A stretch of 64,000 nt of DNA, from the NCBI RefSeq assembly GCF_001413955.1, contig NZ_LCTZ01000002.1, forward strand, positions 2,280,501 through 2,344,500. Reading direction: 5' to 3'. This document shows, in pieces, positions 26,101 through 35,439 of this stretch. The notes under the pieces were generated by a model. It saw only the letters and a program-made list of their open reading frames with translations. It was not told where the DNA came from and searched no databases. A program made the position numbers and the translations under genes. Source of the DNA: Flagellimonas eckloniae (GTDB taxonomy: Bacteria > Bacteroidota > Bacteroidia > Flavobacteriales > Flavobacteriaceae). Each line of letters opens with the position of its first letter. Within the stretch, counting starts at the first letter, position 1.

Positions 26101-27305
26101 GCAACTGCTTCAGCCTGCACATCGCGTTTGGCACGCTCCCAATTTACCGATTGATTCCCCTTGATGTATCTTCCAAAACCAAGAAACACGGAGAGATTCA
26201 TGATAAAGAAATAATATGGGATGAAAAGTATTTTTAAACGAATCTGTCTATTTTCTAAAAACCAACCCAACAATGCTGCTGCATAAAATAATATTTGCCC
26301 CCAAAATAATACATTGAACAACCCTAAGGAGAACAATCCTTCATTTTGGGCTAAAACAAAATTTATTGGGATTATTAAAAGAAGTAGCAGTGGAGTCAAT
26401 GTCCATCGTAAAACCCGATGTGAAATATATTGAAACGAGAGCGTCCCATATTTGAAAAAATTCAGCAAGGTTCTCAATCTAACTACAGATTGAATTCCAC
26501 CCGCAGAAATTCTAACTTTTCGTTTCAGTTCCTCTTTCACATTGGCAGATGCCGTTTCAATTGCATAGGCTTCTGGATTGTATTGAATGGTATAACCAGA
26601 CATGGCCACCCGTAGCGAAATCATAAAATCGTCCAACAAGGTGTCTTTTTCCACCTCTTGCCAAAGCTCCGTTCGTATGGCAAAAAGTTCTCCTGCGGCA
26701 CCGACCACAGAGTAGAGTTCCGCATCCCATTTTTTAAGCTGCGACTCATATTTCCAATACATTCCTTCTCCCGCACCTGCAGCACTATCCGCGTCTTTGG
26801 AATAAATTCGCTTTTCACCAGAAACGCATCCTACTTTTGGATTACGGAACAGGCGAACAATTTCCTTTATGGAATTTTTTCCCAAATCGGTATTGGCATC
26901 TGAAAAGATGACAATAGGGGTTTTTACAAATTTCACCCCCCTGTTCATGGCTGCGATTTTCCCAGCCCTTCCATCCTTGTGGTATACCTCAACCCCATCG
27001 TATTTCTTCAATAACTCTGGAGTTCCGTCATTAGATCCATCCGTTACCCAAATCTGGGTAACCTTGTCCTGGGGATAATTTAAACTCTTGGAATTTTTAA
27101 CCTTTTGGTCCAGAAAATCCTTTTCATTAAAGGCCGTAACAAAGAGGGTTACTTCTGGCTCATATTCCTTATTGCCTTCAAACTTTTTGGCCAACCCAAA
27201 AACTCTTCGAATCTTGATGATTAAGAACAATAATATGCCATACCCCAAATAGGAGTAAAAGATTATGAAAAGTGAAACCCAAAAAAATATTTTTAAAAAC
27301 TCCAT
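26097..27305 (-). CDS. Family 2 glycosyltransferase, membrane-bound
   Basis: The protein has 402 residues. An N-terminal membrane helix (about 5-28) precedes a GT-A domain with VTLFVTAFNEKDFL, WVTDGSNDGT, the metal-binding IFSDANTD, ELFAIRTELW and the acid site TLLDDFMIS. Three or four membrane helices lie at the end (from about 300). This is the layout of processive, hyaluronan-synthase-like family 2 enzymes, acting at the inner face of the plasma membrane. The sugar is unknown. It lies 26 bases after an acyltransferase gene at the end of the ugd-led unit. Confidence 0.9.
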   Translation of the reverse strand: MEFLKIFFWVSLFIIFYSYLGYGILLFLIIKIRRVFGLAKKFEGNKEYEPEVTLFVTAFNEKDFLDQKVKNSKSLNYPQDKVTQIWVTDGSNDGTPELLKKYDGVEVYHKDGRAGKIAAMNRGVKFVKTPIVIFSDANTDLGKNSIKEIVRLFRNPKVGCVSGEKRIYSKDADSAAGAGEGMYWKYESQLKKWDAELYSVVGAAGELFAIRTELWQEVEKDTLLDDFMISLRVAMSGYTIQYNPEAYAIETASANVKEELKRKVRISAGGIQSVVRLRTLLNFFKYGTLSFQYISHRVLRWTLTPLLLLLIIPINFVLAQNEGLFSLGLFNVLFWGQILFYAAALLGWFLENRQIRLKILFIPYYFFIMNLSVFLGFGRYIKGNQSVNWERAKRDVQAEAVA

Positions 27306-27331
27306 TTTGCTTTTTTTAATTCATTTATGAA

Positions 27332-27973
27332 TTATACTGCTACAAGATCTTTTTTGATGGCTCTTTCCCATTCTCCCGTATCATGGTTGTATGTCTTTAC
27401 AACTCTTGCTGGATTACCTACCGCCACAGAATAGTCTGGAATATCCTTAGTCACCACACTTCCTCCTGCAATAATGCAATGTTTCCCTATGATAACCCCG
27501 GCAACGACAACACTGTTCGCCCCTATCCATGTTTCTTTTTCAACAATAATCTTAGCAGTGGATACCCCTTGTGCATGAATGGGTTGTGAAATGTCTTCGT
27601 AATTATGGTTTAATCCAGAAAGCACCACATTTTGTGCTAAACGGACATCGTCCCCGATACTAACCGGACCAATGATGGTATTTCCAAGACCTATCCGTGT
27701 TCTATTTCCAATTTTTACTGCTCCAACGCCGTTGTTAATGGTTGAAAAATCTTCTATGGTAGAATTTGTCCCTAGTTCAAAACTGTTCCAGGGCAGAACA
27801 TCCACCCGTGTTCTTCTTCGAATTGTCGCGCCTCTACCTTTTTTATGATAAAAAGGGTTGACAAACCATTTCACCCATAAACGAGGTCTTGCCTGATTTT
27901 TAGGAACTAGCAGCCAATGCACAAATTTTTTAATGCCCTCACTATTCTTTATTTTGTCTTTTAAACCCATCAT
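27332..27973 (-). CDS. Left-handed beta-helix (hexapeptide) acyltransferase
   Basis: The protein has 213 residues. Hexapeptide repeats run from about residue 70 (GNRTRIGLGNTIIGPVSIGD) to WIGANSVVVAGVIIGKHCII and GGSVVTKDIPDYSVAVGNPA, the closing signature of WbbJ/LacA-type O-acetyltransferases. The histidine in SGLNHNYED is the likely catalytic base. It probably acetylates a sugar of the polysaccharide. The gene is 9 bases after the next glycosyltransferase. Two ATGs in tandem (27973 and 27970) are possible starts. Confidence 0.9.
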   Translation of the reverse strand: MMGLKDKIKNSEGIKKFVHWLLVPKNQARPRLWVKWFVNPFYHKKGRGATIRRRTRVDVLPWNSFELGTNSTIEDFSTINNGVGAVKIGNRTRIGLGNTIIGPVSIGDDVRLAQNVVLSGLNHNYEDISQPIHAQGVSTAKIIVEKETWIGANSVVVAGVIIGKHCIIAGGSVVTKDIPDYSVAVGNPARVVKTYNHDTGEWERAIKKDLVAV

Positions 27974-27982
27974 TTTTTGATT

Positions 27983-29176
27983 CTATGCTGATTTTTTAAT
28001 GGCGTCATAAATAGCCCTAACATTGTTCTCCCAAGTATGACTTTTAGCAAATTCAATCCGTTTTCTTACCAGTTCAGGGGTGTTTTCCGCCAAAGCTTTT
28101 TCTGCCAGTTGAATATATTCTTCCTTATTGCTTCCCAGATAAACATGTTCTTTGAACATTTCCATGGCCTTGGTCCTAGTTGCCAATGTAGGTTTGCCCA
28201 TTGCTAAATATTCATCAATCTTACGCGGGTAATTTCCAATGGTCCAGTCGTTTACCACCTGCGGGTTCATAGCTACATCAAAACCTTTAACATATGCTGG
28301 AAGCTCTGATCCATCCTTGCTTCCTAAGAAAAATACATTGTCCAACTCATGTAATTTTGATGATTTAAAATCTTCGTCTTCAGGCCCAACCAAAACTATA
28401 CTCCAATTCTTCTTGGTATTGGCCATATGCTCCAAGAGTTCAATATCCAATCGCATGCTGGTTAAATATCCAACGTATCCAATAATAGGTTTGGGAATGG
28501 CATCAAATTCTTTTGGGATTTGAATTGTATCTTTTTCATCATTGAACAAGGAAACATCACAACCTTGGCCCACCATAAAACTATTTGGGTTGAACTTAGA
28601 TCCGTATTCCGCGTAAAGTGTGGAATTATTTACAACGGTATCCGCTTGTTGAATAATTTGCGGTTCAATACGCTCTCCATGTTTTCTCCAATATGGAACT
28701 CGAATCAAATAATCCCTCATGTAATAGGTATACGTTTTAGGAGATAAAAATTCCTTAAGATGTAATCCCAAAAACATGGAACTATCATTAAAAAGCAAAA
28801 CATCCTTAAATTTTAATTGATGCATTGCCTCTTGAATATCACTAGAAAAAATCTTCGAATTCCTTCTATTCAATTTCTTGAATATGGAATGAAAGGGAAT
28901 CCAATTGATAGACTCGGTCATGGATTTTGGGTATAAATTCCAAAGATTGTCCTTAATACGAACCAATCCTGTTTCTTCCCCATTTTTGATTCTAATTCTT
29001 TTTTGAACTCTTTCTGTGTTTTTCCCTCTCCTCAAGGTAGACCTATCCAATGGTGGATTTACATAAAGTACCCTGTTGTGCTTGGCAAATTCAGCAGCAA
29101 TATTTTTGCAGTTACTGCCAATTTCAATATCCCAAGCTTGTATCCCTACAACTATAATATCTTGACCTTTAATCAT
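27983..29176 (-). CDS. Glycosyltransferase (GT-B, family 1/4 type)
   Basis: The protein has 397 residues and is soluble. The N-terminal half has DIIVVGIQAWDIEIGSNCKN. The C-terminal half has GYVGYLTSMRLDIELL, VLVGPEDED, FLGSKDGSELPAYVKGFDV and YPRKIDEYLAMGKPTLATRT, the donor-binding region of GT-B enzymes related to TuaH. The sugar is unknown. It lies 1 base after the upstream glycosyltransferase, so the two are translated together. Confidence 0.88.
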   Translation of the reverse strand: MIKGQDIIVVGIQAWDIEIGSNCKNIAAEFAKHNRVLYVNPPLDRSTLRRGKNTERVQKRIRIKNGEETGLVRIKDNLWNLYPKSMTESINWIPFHSIFKKLNRRNSKIFSSDIQEAMHQLKFKDVLLFNDSSMFLGLHLKEFLSPKTYTYYMRDYLIRVPYWRKHGERIEPQIIQQADTVVNNSTLYAEYGSKFNPNSFMVGQGCDVSLFNDEKDTIQIPKEFDAIPKPIIGYVGYLTSMRLDIELLEHMANTKKNWSIVLVGPEDEDFKSSKLHELDNVFFLGSKDGSELPAYVKGFDVAMNPQVVNDWTIGNYPRKIDEYLAMGKPTLATRTKAMEMFKEHVYLGSNKEEYIQLAEKALAENTPELVRKRIEFAKSHTWENNVRAIYDAIKKSA

Positions 29177-29177
29177 A

Positions 29178-30335
29178 CTAGCTATTTTTTATTTCGCTGT
29201 GGACATCTTCATATAGTTCCAATACATTCTTTGCCATGGTTTCCCATGAAAAGTGTCTTGCTCTTTTAATTCCCTTTTCAGCCAAAACCTGGGCCAATAT
29301 TTTATCTTCGACCAAGGTCTTCATGGCATTAGTTATCTCCAATGTATTAAAGGGATCTACCATTAAAGCAGTATCCTCACCAGCTACTTCAGGCATTGAT
29401 GAAGTAGTTGATGTAATTACAGGCACCCCGCATGCCATCCCTTCAAGAATTGGTATGCCAAAACTTTCTCGTAACGACGGGTATAAGAATATTGTACATT
29501 GATTTATGATAGCCGGTAAATCTGTATTTGGAACATATCCCGTCAAATGAATCAGTGGTCTTATTTCTTCACTATCAATGGATGCTAAAAGTTTTTGAAG
29601 CTCTCTTTCATCATAATCCAACATAACCAATTTGTATTGGTTGGGATACACTTTATTAAAATCTGAAAATGCCTTCAACACACCTTTGGTATTTTTCTTT
29701 GGGTCCGTATTTCCAAGAAAGAAAAAGAAATTATCAGGCAGCGCATAGGTATCTTTTATATCCCTTAAACTGTCTTGATCGGTCAATTTTTTAAAATGCG
29801 AACCAACACCGTTGTATATGGCAGTTAATCTATCATCCTTAAATCCGAAATGGTTATTGATCCGATCTTTTTCGTAATTGGAAACGGTAATGACCTTTTT
29901 GCTTTTCTTGATTACCGGGGGCACAAAATACCGTCGGTACATATTGCCCAATTTCTGATACCATGTTCCTTCTTTTTTAAAAACACTTATACTTTCCAAA
30001 TAAATAATATCGTGCAAGGTGGTTACCAGAGGAACTTTGGAAAATAATGGCCCAGTATTACTAGTGCAATGCAAAACATCACAACCTTCCTTATGAGCTG
30101 CTTTGGGCAATGCTAGCTGTTCCCAGCCTGGATAACCCCATTTGGATTCCAATTGAACTACTTTAAAATTGGGTGCATTAGGTATGCAGGTGTCATCAAA
30201 ATCTGGCTTTACAAAAACCACATATTCATTTTTATGGTCAATTTTCTGAAGGTTTTTAATGAGCTCCAGAGCAACCATGTCCATCCCATGTTTCTTTTTT
30301 CTGAAAAGACGTTGTCCTTCTATCCCTATTTTCAT
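29178..30335 (-). CDS. Family 4 glycosyltransferase
   Basis: The protein has 385 residues and is soluble GT-B. It has the family 4 order: DVLHCTSNTGPL in the acceptor half, NFFFFLGNTDPKKNTKGVLK, LTGYVPNTDLPAIINQCTIF, and the donor site ESFGIPILEGMACGVPVITS with the paired glutamates. It is likely to add a hexose or mannose to the lipid-linked unit; specificity cannot be read from sequence. It lies 3 bases after the upstream gene. Confidence 0.93.
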   Translation of the reverse strand: MKIGIEGQRLFRKKKHGMDMVALELIKNLQKIDHKNEYVVFVKPDFDDTCIPNAPNFKVVQLESKWGYPGWEQLALPKAAHKEGCDVLHCTSNTGPLFSKVPLVTTLHDIIYLESISVFKKEGTWYQKLGNMYRRYFVPPVIKKSKKVITVSNYEKDRINNHFGFKDDRLTAIYNGVGSHFKKLTDQDSLRDIKDTYALPDNFFFFLGNTDPKKNTKGVLKAFSDFNKVYPNQYKLVMLDYDERELQKLLASIDSEEIRPLIHLTGYVPNTDLPAIINQCTIFLYPSLRESFGIPILEGMACGVPVITSTTSSMPEVAGEDTALMVDPFNTLEITNAMKTLVEDKILAQVLAEKGIKRARHFSWETMAKNVLELYEDVHSEIKNS

Positions 30336-30338
30336 TTT

Positions 30339-31547
30339 TTATTGACCGTTAATTGTACCGTGCTGGGTATGAATAAATTTTTTATTAGCTCCCTTTAGTT
30401 TGAAAAGAGACAGGAACATGAGTAAAAATGCCTTGGGTAAGGTGAGTATAGCCTGCACTGTTTTTACACTATAAAAATTTCTGGGAATAGCAAAGAAAAA
30501 GGCCAGTATGGTCAGTAATAAGCTCACATACCAAAATGATGCTGAAACTGCCAAAAGACCTGTTGGAAAAAATGTATTAAAGATAAAATACAGGAAAGAA
30601 ATGATTACCACTAACCCAAGTAATAATACCCTTGGAGGCGATACCATTTGATACACTTTATCAAAAAAATCAATATTTCCTTTTTCAAATAATTCTTTTA
30701 GACCAGGGACAAAATATCTTCCAAAATAAACAAACTGGGCAGAAAGCCAGCGCTTGCGCTGGTTAGAAAACACTTCTGCTTTTTGAACCTTTTCATCCAA
30801 TACCAAAGCATTGTCCAGATACTCAATTTTGGTTCCGTTTTTCAATAGTTTTAATTCCAGTTCCTTGTCAAAACCACCCACGGCATTCACATTGGCCATG
30901 GTGTTCTTAAAGAAATAATAATCAAATGCCATCCCTGAACCTATAAGGGCCGAAGACAGACCAAGAACACGATGTCCTTTCCTAAAAATATGATTGTTGA
31001 CCTCTTCGCTAATGGCGTCCAATATGGCAAAGGAGGTATTGGTGTTTTTTGCTGCCCTATGTCCTTGGACTACTTTGTAACCTTGATTGAATGATGTATT
31101 GACCTTTTCAATGAATCGGTCTTCCATTATATTATCAGCATCCAGAATCAAAGCCACATCATAGGCATCACCAATAACTTCCATAGCTCGATTAAGTGCT
31201 TTGGACTTCGTGCTTTTTTCAAAAGAAACCTCAACTAAACGAAGTGGCAATTGTTTAAGTGAATTCAAAGTGCTTTCCTTGAAGGAATCAGCAATAATAA
31301 CAACATCATAAAGCCCAGAATGATAGCTTTGATTCAGCGCGCTTTTTGCAACTTCAACAATAACGCTATCTTCTTTATAGCCCGGGATTAAAACAGCAAA
31401 CTTTCGCTGTTTATTAAATATTTCATTCCGTTTTTTTCTCTTAAAAAGCCCTGCAAAAGAGAAAACAAAAATATAGATGGATGCAAATCCAAAATAACCT
31501 AGTAAAAGGTATTCAAGACCATATAATAAAAACTTAATTGTATCCAT
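30339..31547 (-). CDS. Processive-type family 2 glycosyltransferase, membrane-bound
   Basis: The protein has 402 residues. One N-terminal membrane helix precedes a GT-A domain with VLIPGYKEDSVI, LILDADNIME (the metal-binding DAD-like motif), GSGMAFDYYFF and the SNQRKRWLSAQF motif, which fits the QxxRW of cellulose/chitin synthase-like enzymes. Three membrane helices follow from about residue 290. It acts on nucleotide sugars at the inner membrane. It lies 17 bases after ugd, so UDP-glucuronate is a possible donor, though nothing in the sequence shows this. Confidence 0.9.
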   Translation of the reverse strand: MDTIKFLLYGLEYLLLGYFGFASIYIFVFSFAGLFKRKKRNEIFNKQRKFAVLIPGYKEDSVIVEVAKSALNQSYHSGLYDVVIIADSFKESTLNSLKQLPLRLVEVSFEKSTKSKALNRAMEVIGDAYDVALILDADNIMEDRFIEKVNTSFNQGYKVVQGHRAAKNTNTSFAILDAISEEVNNHIFRKGHRVLGLSSALIGSGMAFDYYFFKNTMANVNAVGGFDKELELKLLKNGTKIEYLDNALVLDEKVQKAEVFSNQRKRWLSAQFVYFGRYFVPGLKELFEKGNIDFFDKVYQMVSPPRVLLLGLVVIISFLYFIFNTFFPTGLLAVSASFWYVSLLLTILAFFFAIPRNFYSVKTVQAILTLPKAFLLMFLSLFKLKGANKKFIHTQHGTINGQ

Positions 31548-31564
31548 CTATACATCCTTTATAA

Positions 31565-32917
31565 TTAAACACTTACGGCTTCCGTTTTTTCTCCCTTGAC
31601 AACATCTCTACCTATACTATAATAAGTGAAACCTTGCTCGATCATTTCGTCTGTATCATAAATATTTCGACCATCAAAAATGGTTTTGTTGTTCATCAAC
31701 TTTTCAAGGATTCTAAAGTTGGGCATTCTAAATTCCGACCATTCGGTGACCACAATTAAAGCGTCGGCATCAATTATGGCATCATATTCATCTTTGGCAT
31801 ATTCAATTTTATCCCCCAACATTCTCTTTGTTTCTTCCATAGCAACCGGATCATAAGCTCTAATTGTAGCACCTAGGGCCTTTAATTGTTCAATAATGAC
31901 CAAGGATGGTGCTTCACGCATATCATCTGTTTTAGGTTTGAACGCCAATCCCCAAAGTCCAAATTGTTTGCCTTTTAGGTCTTTTCCAAAATGACTTTTG
32001 ATTTTATCAACCAATACGGATTTTTGTCTATAGTTGACACTTTCAACAGCTTTTAAGACTTCAAGCGAATGTCCGTACTCATCTGCGGTCCTTACCAGAG
32101 CCTGGACATCTTTTGGAAAACAACTTCCTCCATAGCCCGTTCCAGGGTAAATGAATTTGTTCCCAATTCTGGAATCTGAGCCAATCCCTTTTCTAACTAA
32201 ATCCACATTGGCTCCAACAAGTTCGCATAGATTGGCAATATCGTTCATAAAGCTAATCTTGGTAGCCAGCATGGAATTTGCAGCGTACTTTGTCATTTCC
32301 GAAGAGAAAATATCCATAAACAGTATGGGATGACCATTCATGAGGAAAGGCTTATAGAGTCTATTCATTACCTTTTCCGCTCGTTTGCTTTCTATACCGA
32401 CCACTATACGATCTGGCTTTAGAAAATCATCGACCGCACTTCCTTCTTTCAAGAATTCAGGGTTTGAAGCCACGTCAAAAGGAATACGAACATTTCTGCT
32501 CGCCAGTTCTTCCTCCACGGCAGCTTTTACTTTATAAGATGTTCCCACTGGAACCGTGCTTTTGGTAATAATCACCTTGTAATCTTCCATATGTTGGCCA
32601 ATCTCTCTAGCAACACCAAGAACATACTTTAAGTCAGCACTTCCATCTTCGTCCGGGGGAGTACCTACTGCTATAAAAATAGCATCACTCCCTTTTATTC
32701 CTTTCTCTAAACTTGTGGTAAAAGAAATTCTTCCCTTATCTATGTTCCGCTCTAAAAGCAAGTCCAGACCTGGTTCATAAATGGGAACTTCGCCATTGCG
32801 CAGTTTTTCAATTTTTTTCTCATCTATATCCACGCAGACCACGTTAATTCCTGTTTCTGCGAAGCAAGTACCCGTTACCAAACCAACGTAACCTGTACCA
32901 ATAACTGTAATGTTCAT
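31565..32917 (-). CDS. ugd: UDP-glucose/GDP-mannose 6-dehydrogenase family (probably UDP-glucose 6-dehydrogenase)
   Basis: The protein has 450 residues. The NAD-binding start is VIGTGYVGLVTGTCFAE, and the catalytic cysteine is in GTGYGGSCFPKDVQA (about residue 262). The C-terminal substrate domain has FKPKTDDMREAP and IFDGRNIYD. It oxidises a nucleotide sugar to the uronate, most likely UDP-glucose to UDP-glucuronate. It begins a new transcription unit: 131 bases separate it from the glycosyltransferase before it, and that gap holds an exact TGTTGTA pair. Confidence 0.93.
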   Translation of the reverse strand: MNITVIGTGYVGLVTGTCFAETGINVVCVDIDEKKIEKLRNGEVPIYEPGLDLLLERNIDKGRISFTTSLEKGIKGSDAIFIAVGTPPDEDGSADLKYVLGVAREIGQHMEDYKVIITKSTVPVGTSYKVKAAVEEELASRNVRIPFDVASNPEFLKEGSAVDDFLKPDRIVVGIESKRAEKVMNRLYKPFLMNGHPILFMDIFSSEMTKYAANSMLATKISFMNDIANLCELVGANVDLVRKGIGSDSRIGNKFIYPGTGYGGSCFPKDVQALVRTADEYGHSLEVLKAVESVNYRQKSVLVDKIKSHFGKDLKGKQFGLWGLAFKPKTDDMREAPSLVIIEQLKALGATIRAYDPVAMEETKRMLGDKIEYAKDEYDAIIDADALIVVTEWSEFRMPNFRILEKLMNNKTIFDGRNIYDTDEMIEQGFTYYSIGRDVVKGEKTEAVSV

Positions 32918-32975
32918 AGTATAAAATAATTTGATATTGTAAATATTATCTTACATTTTAAGAAAGAAAAGTATT

Positions 32976-33003
32976 TGTTGTATAGAGCCTGATTCGTGTT
33001 GTA
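32976..33003. promoter_or_regulatory. TGTTGTA pair upstream of ugd (candidate LytTR site)
   Basis: TGTTGTA occurs at 32976-32982 and again at 32997-33003, 21 bases apart, the same spacing and orientation as the pair at 41401. LytTR regulators bind two GTT-centred direct repeats about two helical turns apart. A LytTR gene lies at 42873. Confidence 0.5.
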
Positions 33004-33048
33004 AAGGAAAGACAAGTATATATTTGCTAAGCTATAATAGCCCTTTGT

Positions 33049-33945
33049 TTATGCTTGGTTGACCGTTCTTCCATGGGTCAAATTCCAGGAAATGGCTCGC
33101 CAAAAAGCTCTTAAGTGCTGAAACTCTCTTTTTGCAATAAAAACGAGCGTGTTTTTAGGTATAGATACAAAGCACTGGAACAAAAGGCTAATGCAGAGTT
33201 GCAATGGTTTAAAGTTTCTCCGTGCAAAGAGAATCCGGTTTCTTGAAATGTAATAGGTCTTCAAGGGACTAAATTTTCCTGTGGAGACAGATTCTTTATG
33301 TAGAATATGTGATTTTGGTTGATAGTAAATTTTATAGCCTGCTCTTTTTACCATTTCGGCCCAGTCATGTTCTTCATAATAAAGAAAATAGATTTCGGTC
33401 ATCATTCCCACATTTTCAACCACCGTTTTGGGAATCATCATTGCCGCTCCGTGTATGGATTGGGTTTCTCCCTCCTGATCAAAATTCCCATTATCTTTTT
33501 GATGGTATCCTATGCTATTGTTGCGAATTGTCCAATGATTCATTGGCGTATATCCTGCATATTGGATTAAAGTTGGGTCCCAATGAAATTTAATCTTTGG
33601 ACTCACCATTCCAATGGTTTTATCCTCTTGAAGTGTTTTCACCAAAGGTTCAATAAAGTCTTTGGGAACAATAGTATCATTATTTATAAAAAGTAGATAA
33701 TCTCCTTGGGCCTGTTTAACCCCTAAATTGTTGCCTCCGGCAAAACCGAGATTTTCGTCACTTTTTATCAGGATAACTTCTGGGTATTTTTCTTTTATGA
33801 TATCCGGATTGTCATTTGGTGACGCATTGTCAACTACAATCACTTCATAACTTGGGTAGGACAAATTTCTAATGGATCCCAGCAGGTCTAGCGTAACTCC
33901 AGATTCATTATAATTGATGGTGATAATTGATACAAGTGGTTTCAT
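33049..33945 (-). CDS. Family 2 glycosyltransferase (rhamnosyltransferase-like)
   Basis: The protein has 298 residues and is soluble GT-A. It has VSIITINYNESGVTLDLLGS, VVDNASPNDNP, ENLGFAGGNNLGVKQAQGDY and LFINNDTIVP, the signature of WbbL/RfbF-type enzymes, and YYEEHDWAEMVKRAG as the acceptor-acid region. Relatives often transfer rhamnose, which fits the dTDP-rhamnose genes in this locus. It lies 18 bases after the polymerase gene and is the last gene of the unit starting at 41323. Confidence 0.9.
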   Translation of the reverse strand: MKPLVSIITINYNESGVTLDLLGSIRNLSYPSYEVIVVDNASPNDNPDIIKEKYPEVILIKSDENLGFAGGNNLGVKQAQGDYLLFINNDTIVPKDFIEPLVKTLQEDKTIGMVSPKIKFHWDPTLIQYAGYTPMNHWTIRNNSIGYHQKDNGNFDQEGETQSIHGAAMMIPKTVVENVGMMTEIYFLYYEEHDWAEMVKRAGYKIYYQPKSHILHKESVSTGKFSPLKTYYISRNRILFARRNFKPLQLCISLLFQCFVSIPKNTLVFIAKREFQHLRAFWRAISWNLTHGRTVNQA

Positions 33946-33963
33946 GGTTGATTTATTTCTTCG

Positions 33964-35439
33964 TTAGGATGCAACATCCAATGCCAATTCAGCTTCTTTT
34001 TTCTCCATTATTTTTTTGTCCAGTTTTGGGGCGATGAACATAAATACCATTCCTGCATACATTAATATACAAGTGGGGAATTGCCCGAAAATTCCATTTC
34101 CGTAGGAAGCTGCCATTATTCCAAACATACCACACACCAAGGCGGCAATTTGCCCTTTTAGCCAACCGTCCCGTATCTTGTACATTACATTATATGCGCC
34201 CGTAATCAAAACAAAAAAGAGTATGAACAGGTGCAGATAAAGTCCAACAATTCCTGTATCTGCCCAAACGGCCACAAACCAGCTATCTGTAGCTGTATTA
34301 GCCAAAAAAGTGTTCGGGGAAAAGCGTTTCCCCCAGTTTCCGGTGGAGCCTATACCGCCACCAAAAGGTCTGGTGGCCAGATATCCTTTTAATCTTGCCT
34401 GATTTTCAAACCGAACCTGTAAGGAAGCATCATTGGGATCAAACGCTGTTCGCATTCTGCGTATTTGATCGTTGTCATTACCGATGGTAGTATACTTGAA
34501 GAATACAAAAACACTTATTCCTGCTAACACTCCCAATACAATACTTGGTATATGTTTTCTTATAATTATGAACATCATACCTCCCGCTGCCGGCACGGCA
34601 ATTGCGCCACGCGTTCCGGAAATCATCATTCCCACAAGCCCAGTCAAGCAGACAATAGCGCAAAAAATCTGAAATTTTTTGTTCTTTGCAAAAAGTGTCA
34701 ATACTCCAAAAACAACTCCAGCATGCCCTTGTGCGGCACCAAACTGACCTGCATCGGAATAAAAAGAGAATATTCTAAGTTTTCCAAATAATATATGAGT
34801 TACATCCCCACCGGCATCTAACCATGCTTGTTCAAAAGGATCAACTCCAAAAATTAATTGTTGCATTCCTTTCATTGTGGCCAAAAGGGACAAAGCCCCC
34901 CAAATAATAAAGAACAATTGAAGGTCTTTTGGTTTGTTAAAAAGAATAAAAACCAAAGGAATAAACATCCACATATAAAGAGACAACCCCCTCATTGCAT
35001 AAAACCAGGCGGCAATACTTACTGCTTCTGGGTTTACTATCTGAAATATGGCGTAACCAAACCAAACGGAGGCCAAAATTGTTAGTTGGGAACTTGCTCT
35101 GTTCCAAGGTACTTTTATTCGGAATGCCTTAAAGAACAGTGCCAGATACATGAGAACCATCAATCCATCCATTAGTAATCCCCATGTCATGGGAACATAT
35201 CTACCAATACCCAAAACAAAAAAGTTGAAAATAAGTACGGTTATCACCCCTATTCTAGGGTTTAAAAACAGTGCTCCTAAATATACAATTGCAAAAGGTA
35301 CTACCATAACCCCAATCCCAGCCACCAGCCCCTTGGTTGCAGTAAGATGTGCTGTAGCGAACACCACCGACAAAAGCATTAAAATAGGTAATGGTTTCCT
35401 TAGATAATCCGAGCCTTGTGTAGTTTCAAAAGTGTTCAT
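33964..35439 (-). CDS. O-antigen polymerase/ligase-like membrane protein (Wzy type)
   Basis: The protein has 491 residues with about eleven or twelve hydrophobic helices. A larger outside loop in the second half has RFENQARLKGYLATRPFGGG and a short IGSTGNWGKRFSPN, matching the Wzy_C/O-antigen ligase family. GMMISGTRGAIAVPAAGG is the conserved region before that loop. It should join repeat units in the periplasm. Its start codon overlaps the stop of the flippase gene by one base (TAATG). Confidence 0.87.
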   Translation of the reverse strand: MNTFETTQGSDYLRKPLPILMLLSVVFATAHLTATKGLVAGIGVMVVPFAIVYLGALFLNPRIGVITVLIFNFFVLGIGRYVPMTWGLLMDGLMVLMYLALFFKAFRIKVPWNRASSQLTILASVWFGYAIFQIVNPEAVSIAAWFYAMRGLSLYMWMFIPLVFILFNKPKDLQLFFIIWGALSLLATMKGMQQLIFGVDPFEQAWLDAGGDVTHILFGKLRIFSFYSDAGQFGAAQGHAGVVFGVLTLFAKNKKFQIFCAIVCLTGLVGMMISGTRGAIAVPAAGGMMFIIIRKHIPSIVLGVLAGISVFVFFKYTTIGNDNDQIRRMRTAFDPNDASLQVRFENQARLKGYLATRPFGGGIGSTGNWGKRFSPNTFLANTATDSWFVAVWADTGIVGLYLHLFILFFVLITGAYNVMYKIRDGWLKGQIAALVCGMFGIMAASYGNGIFGQFPTCILMYAGMVFMFIAPKLDKKIMEKKEAELALDVAS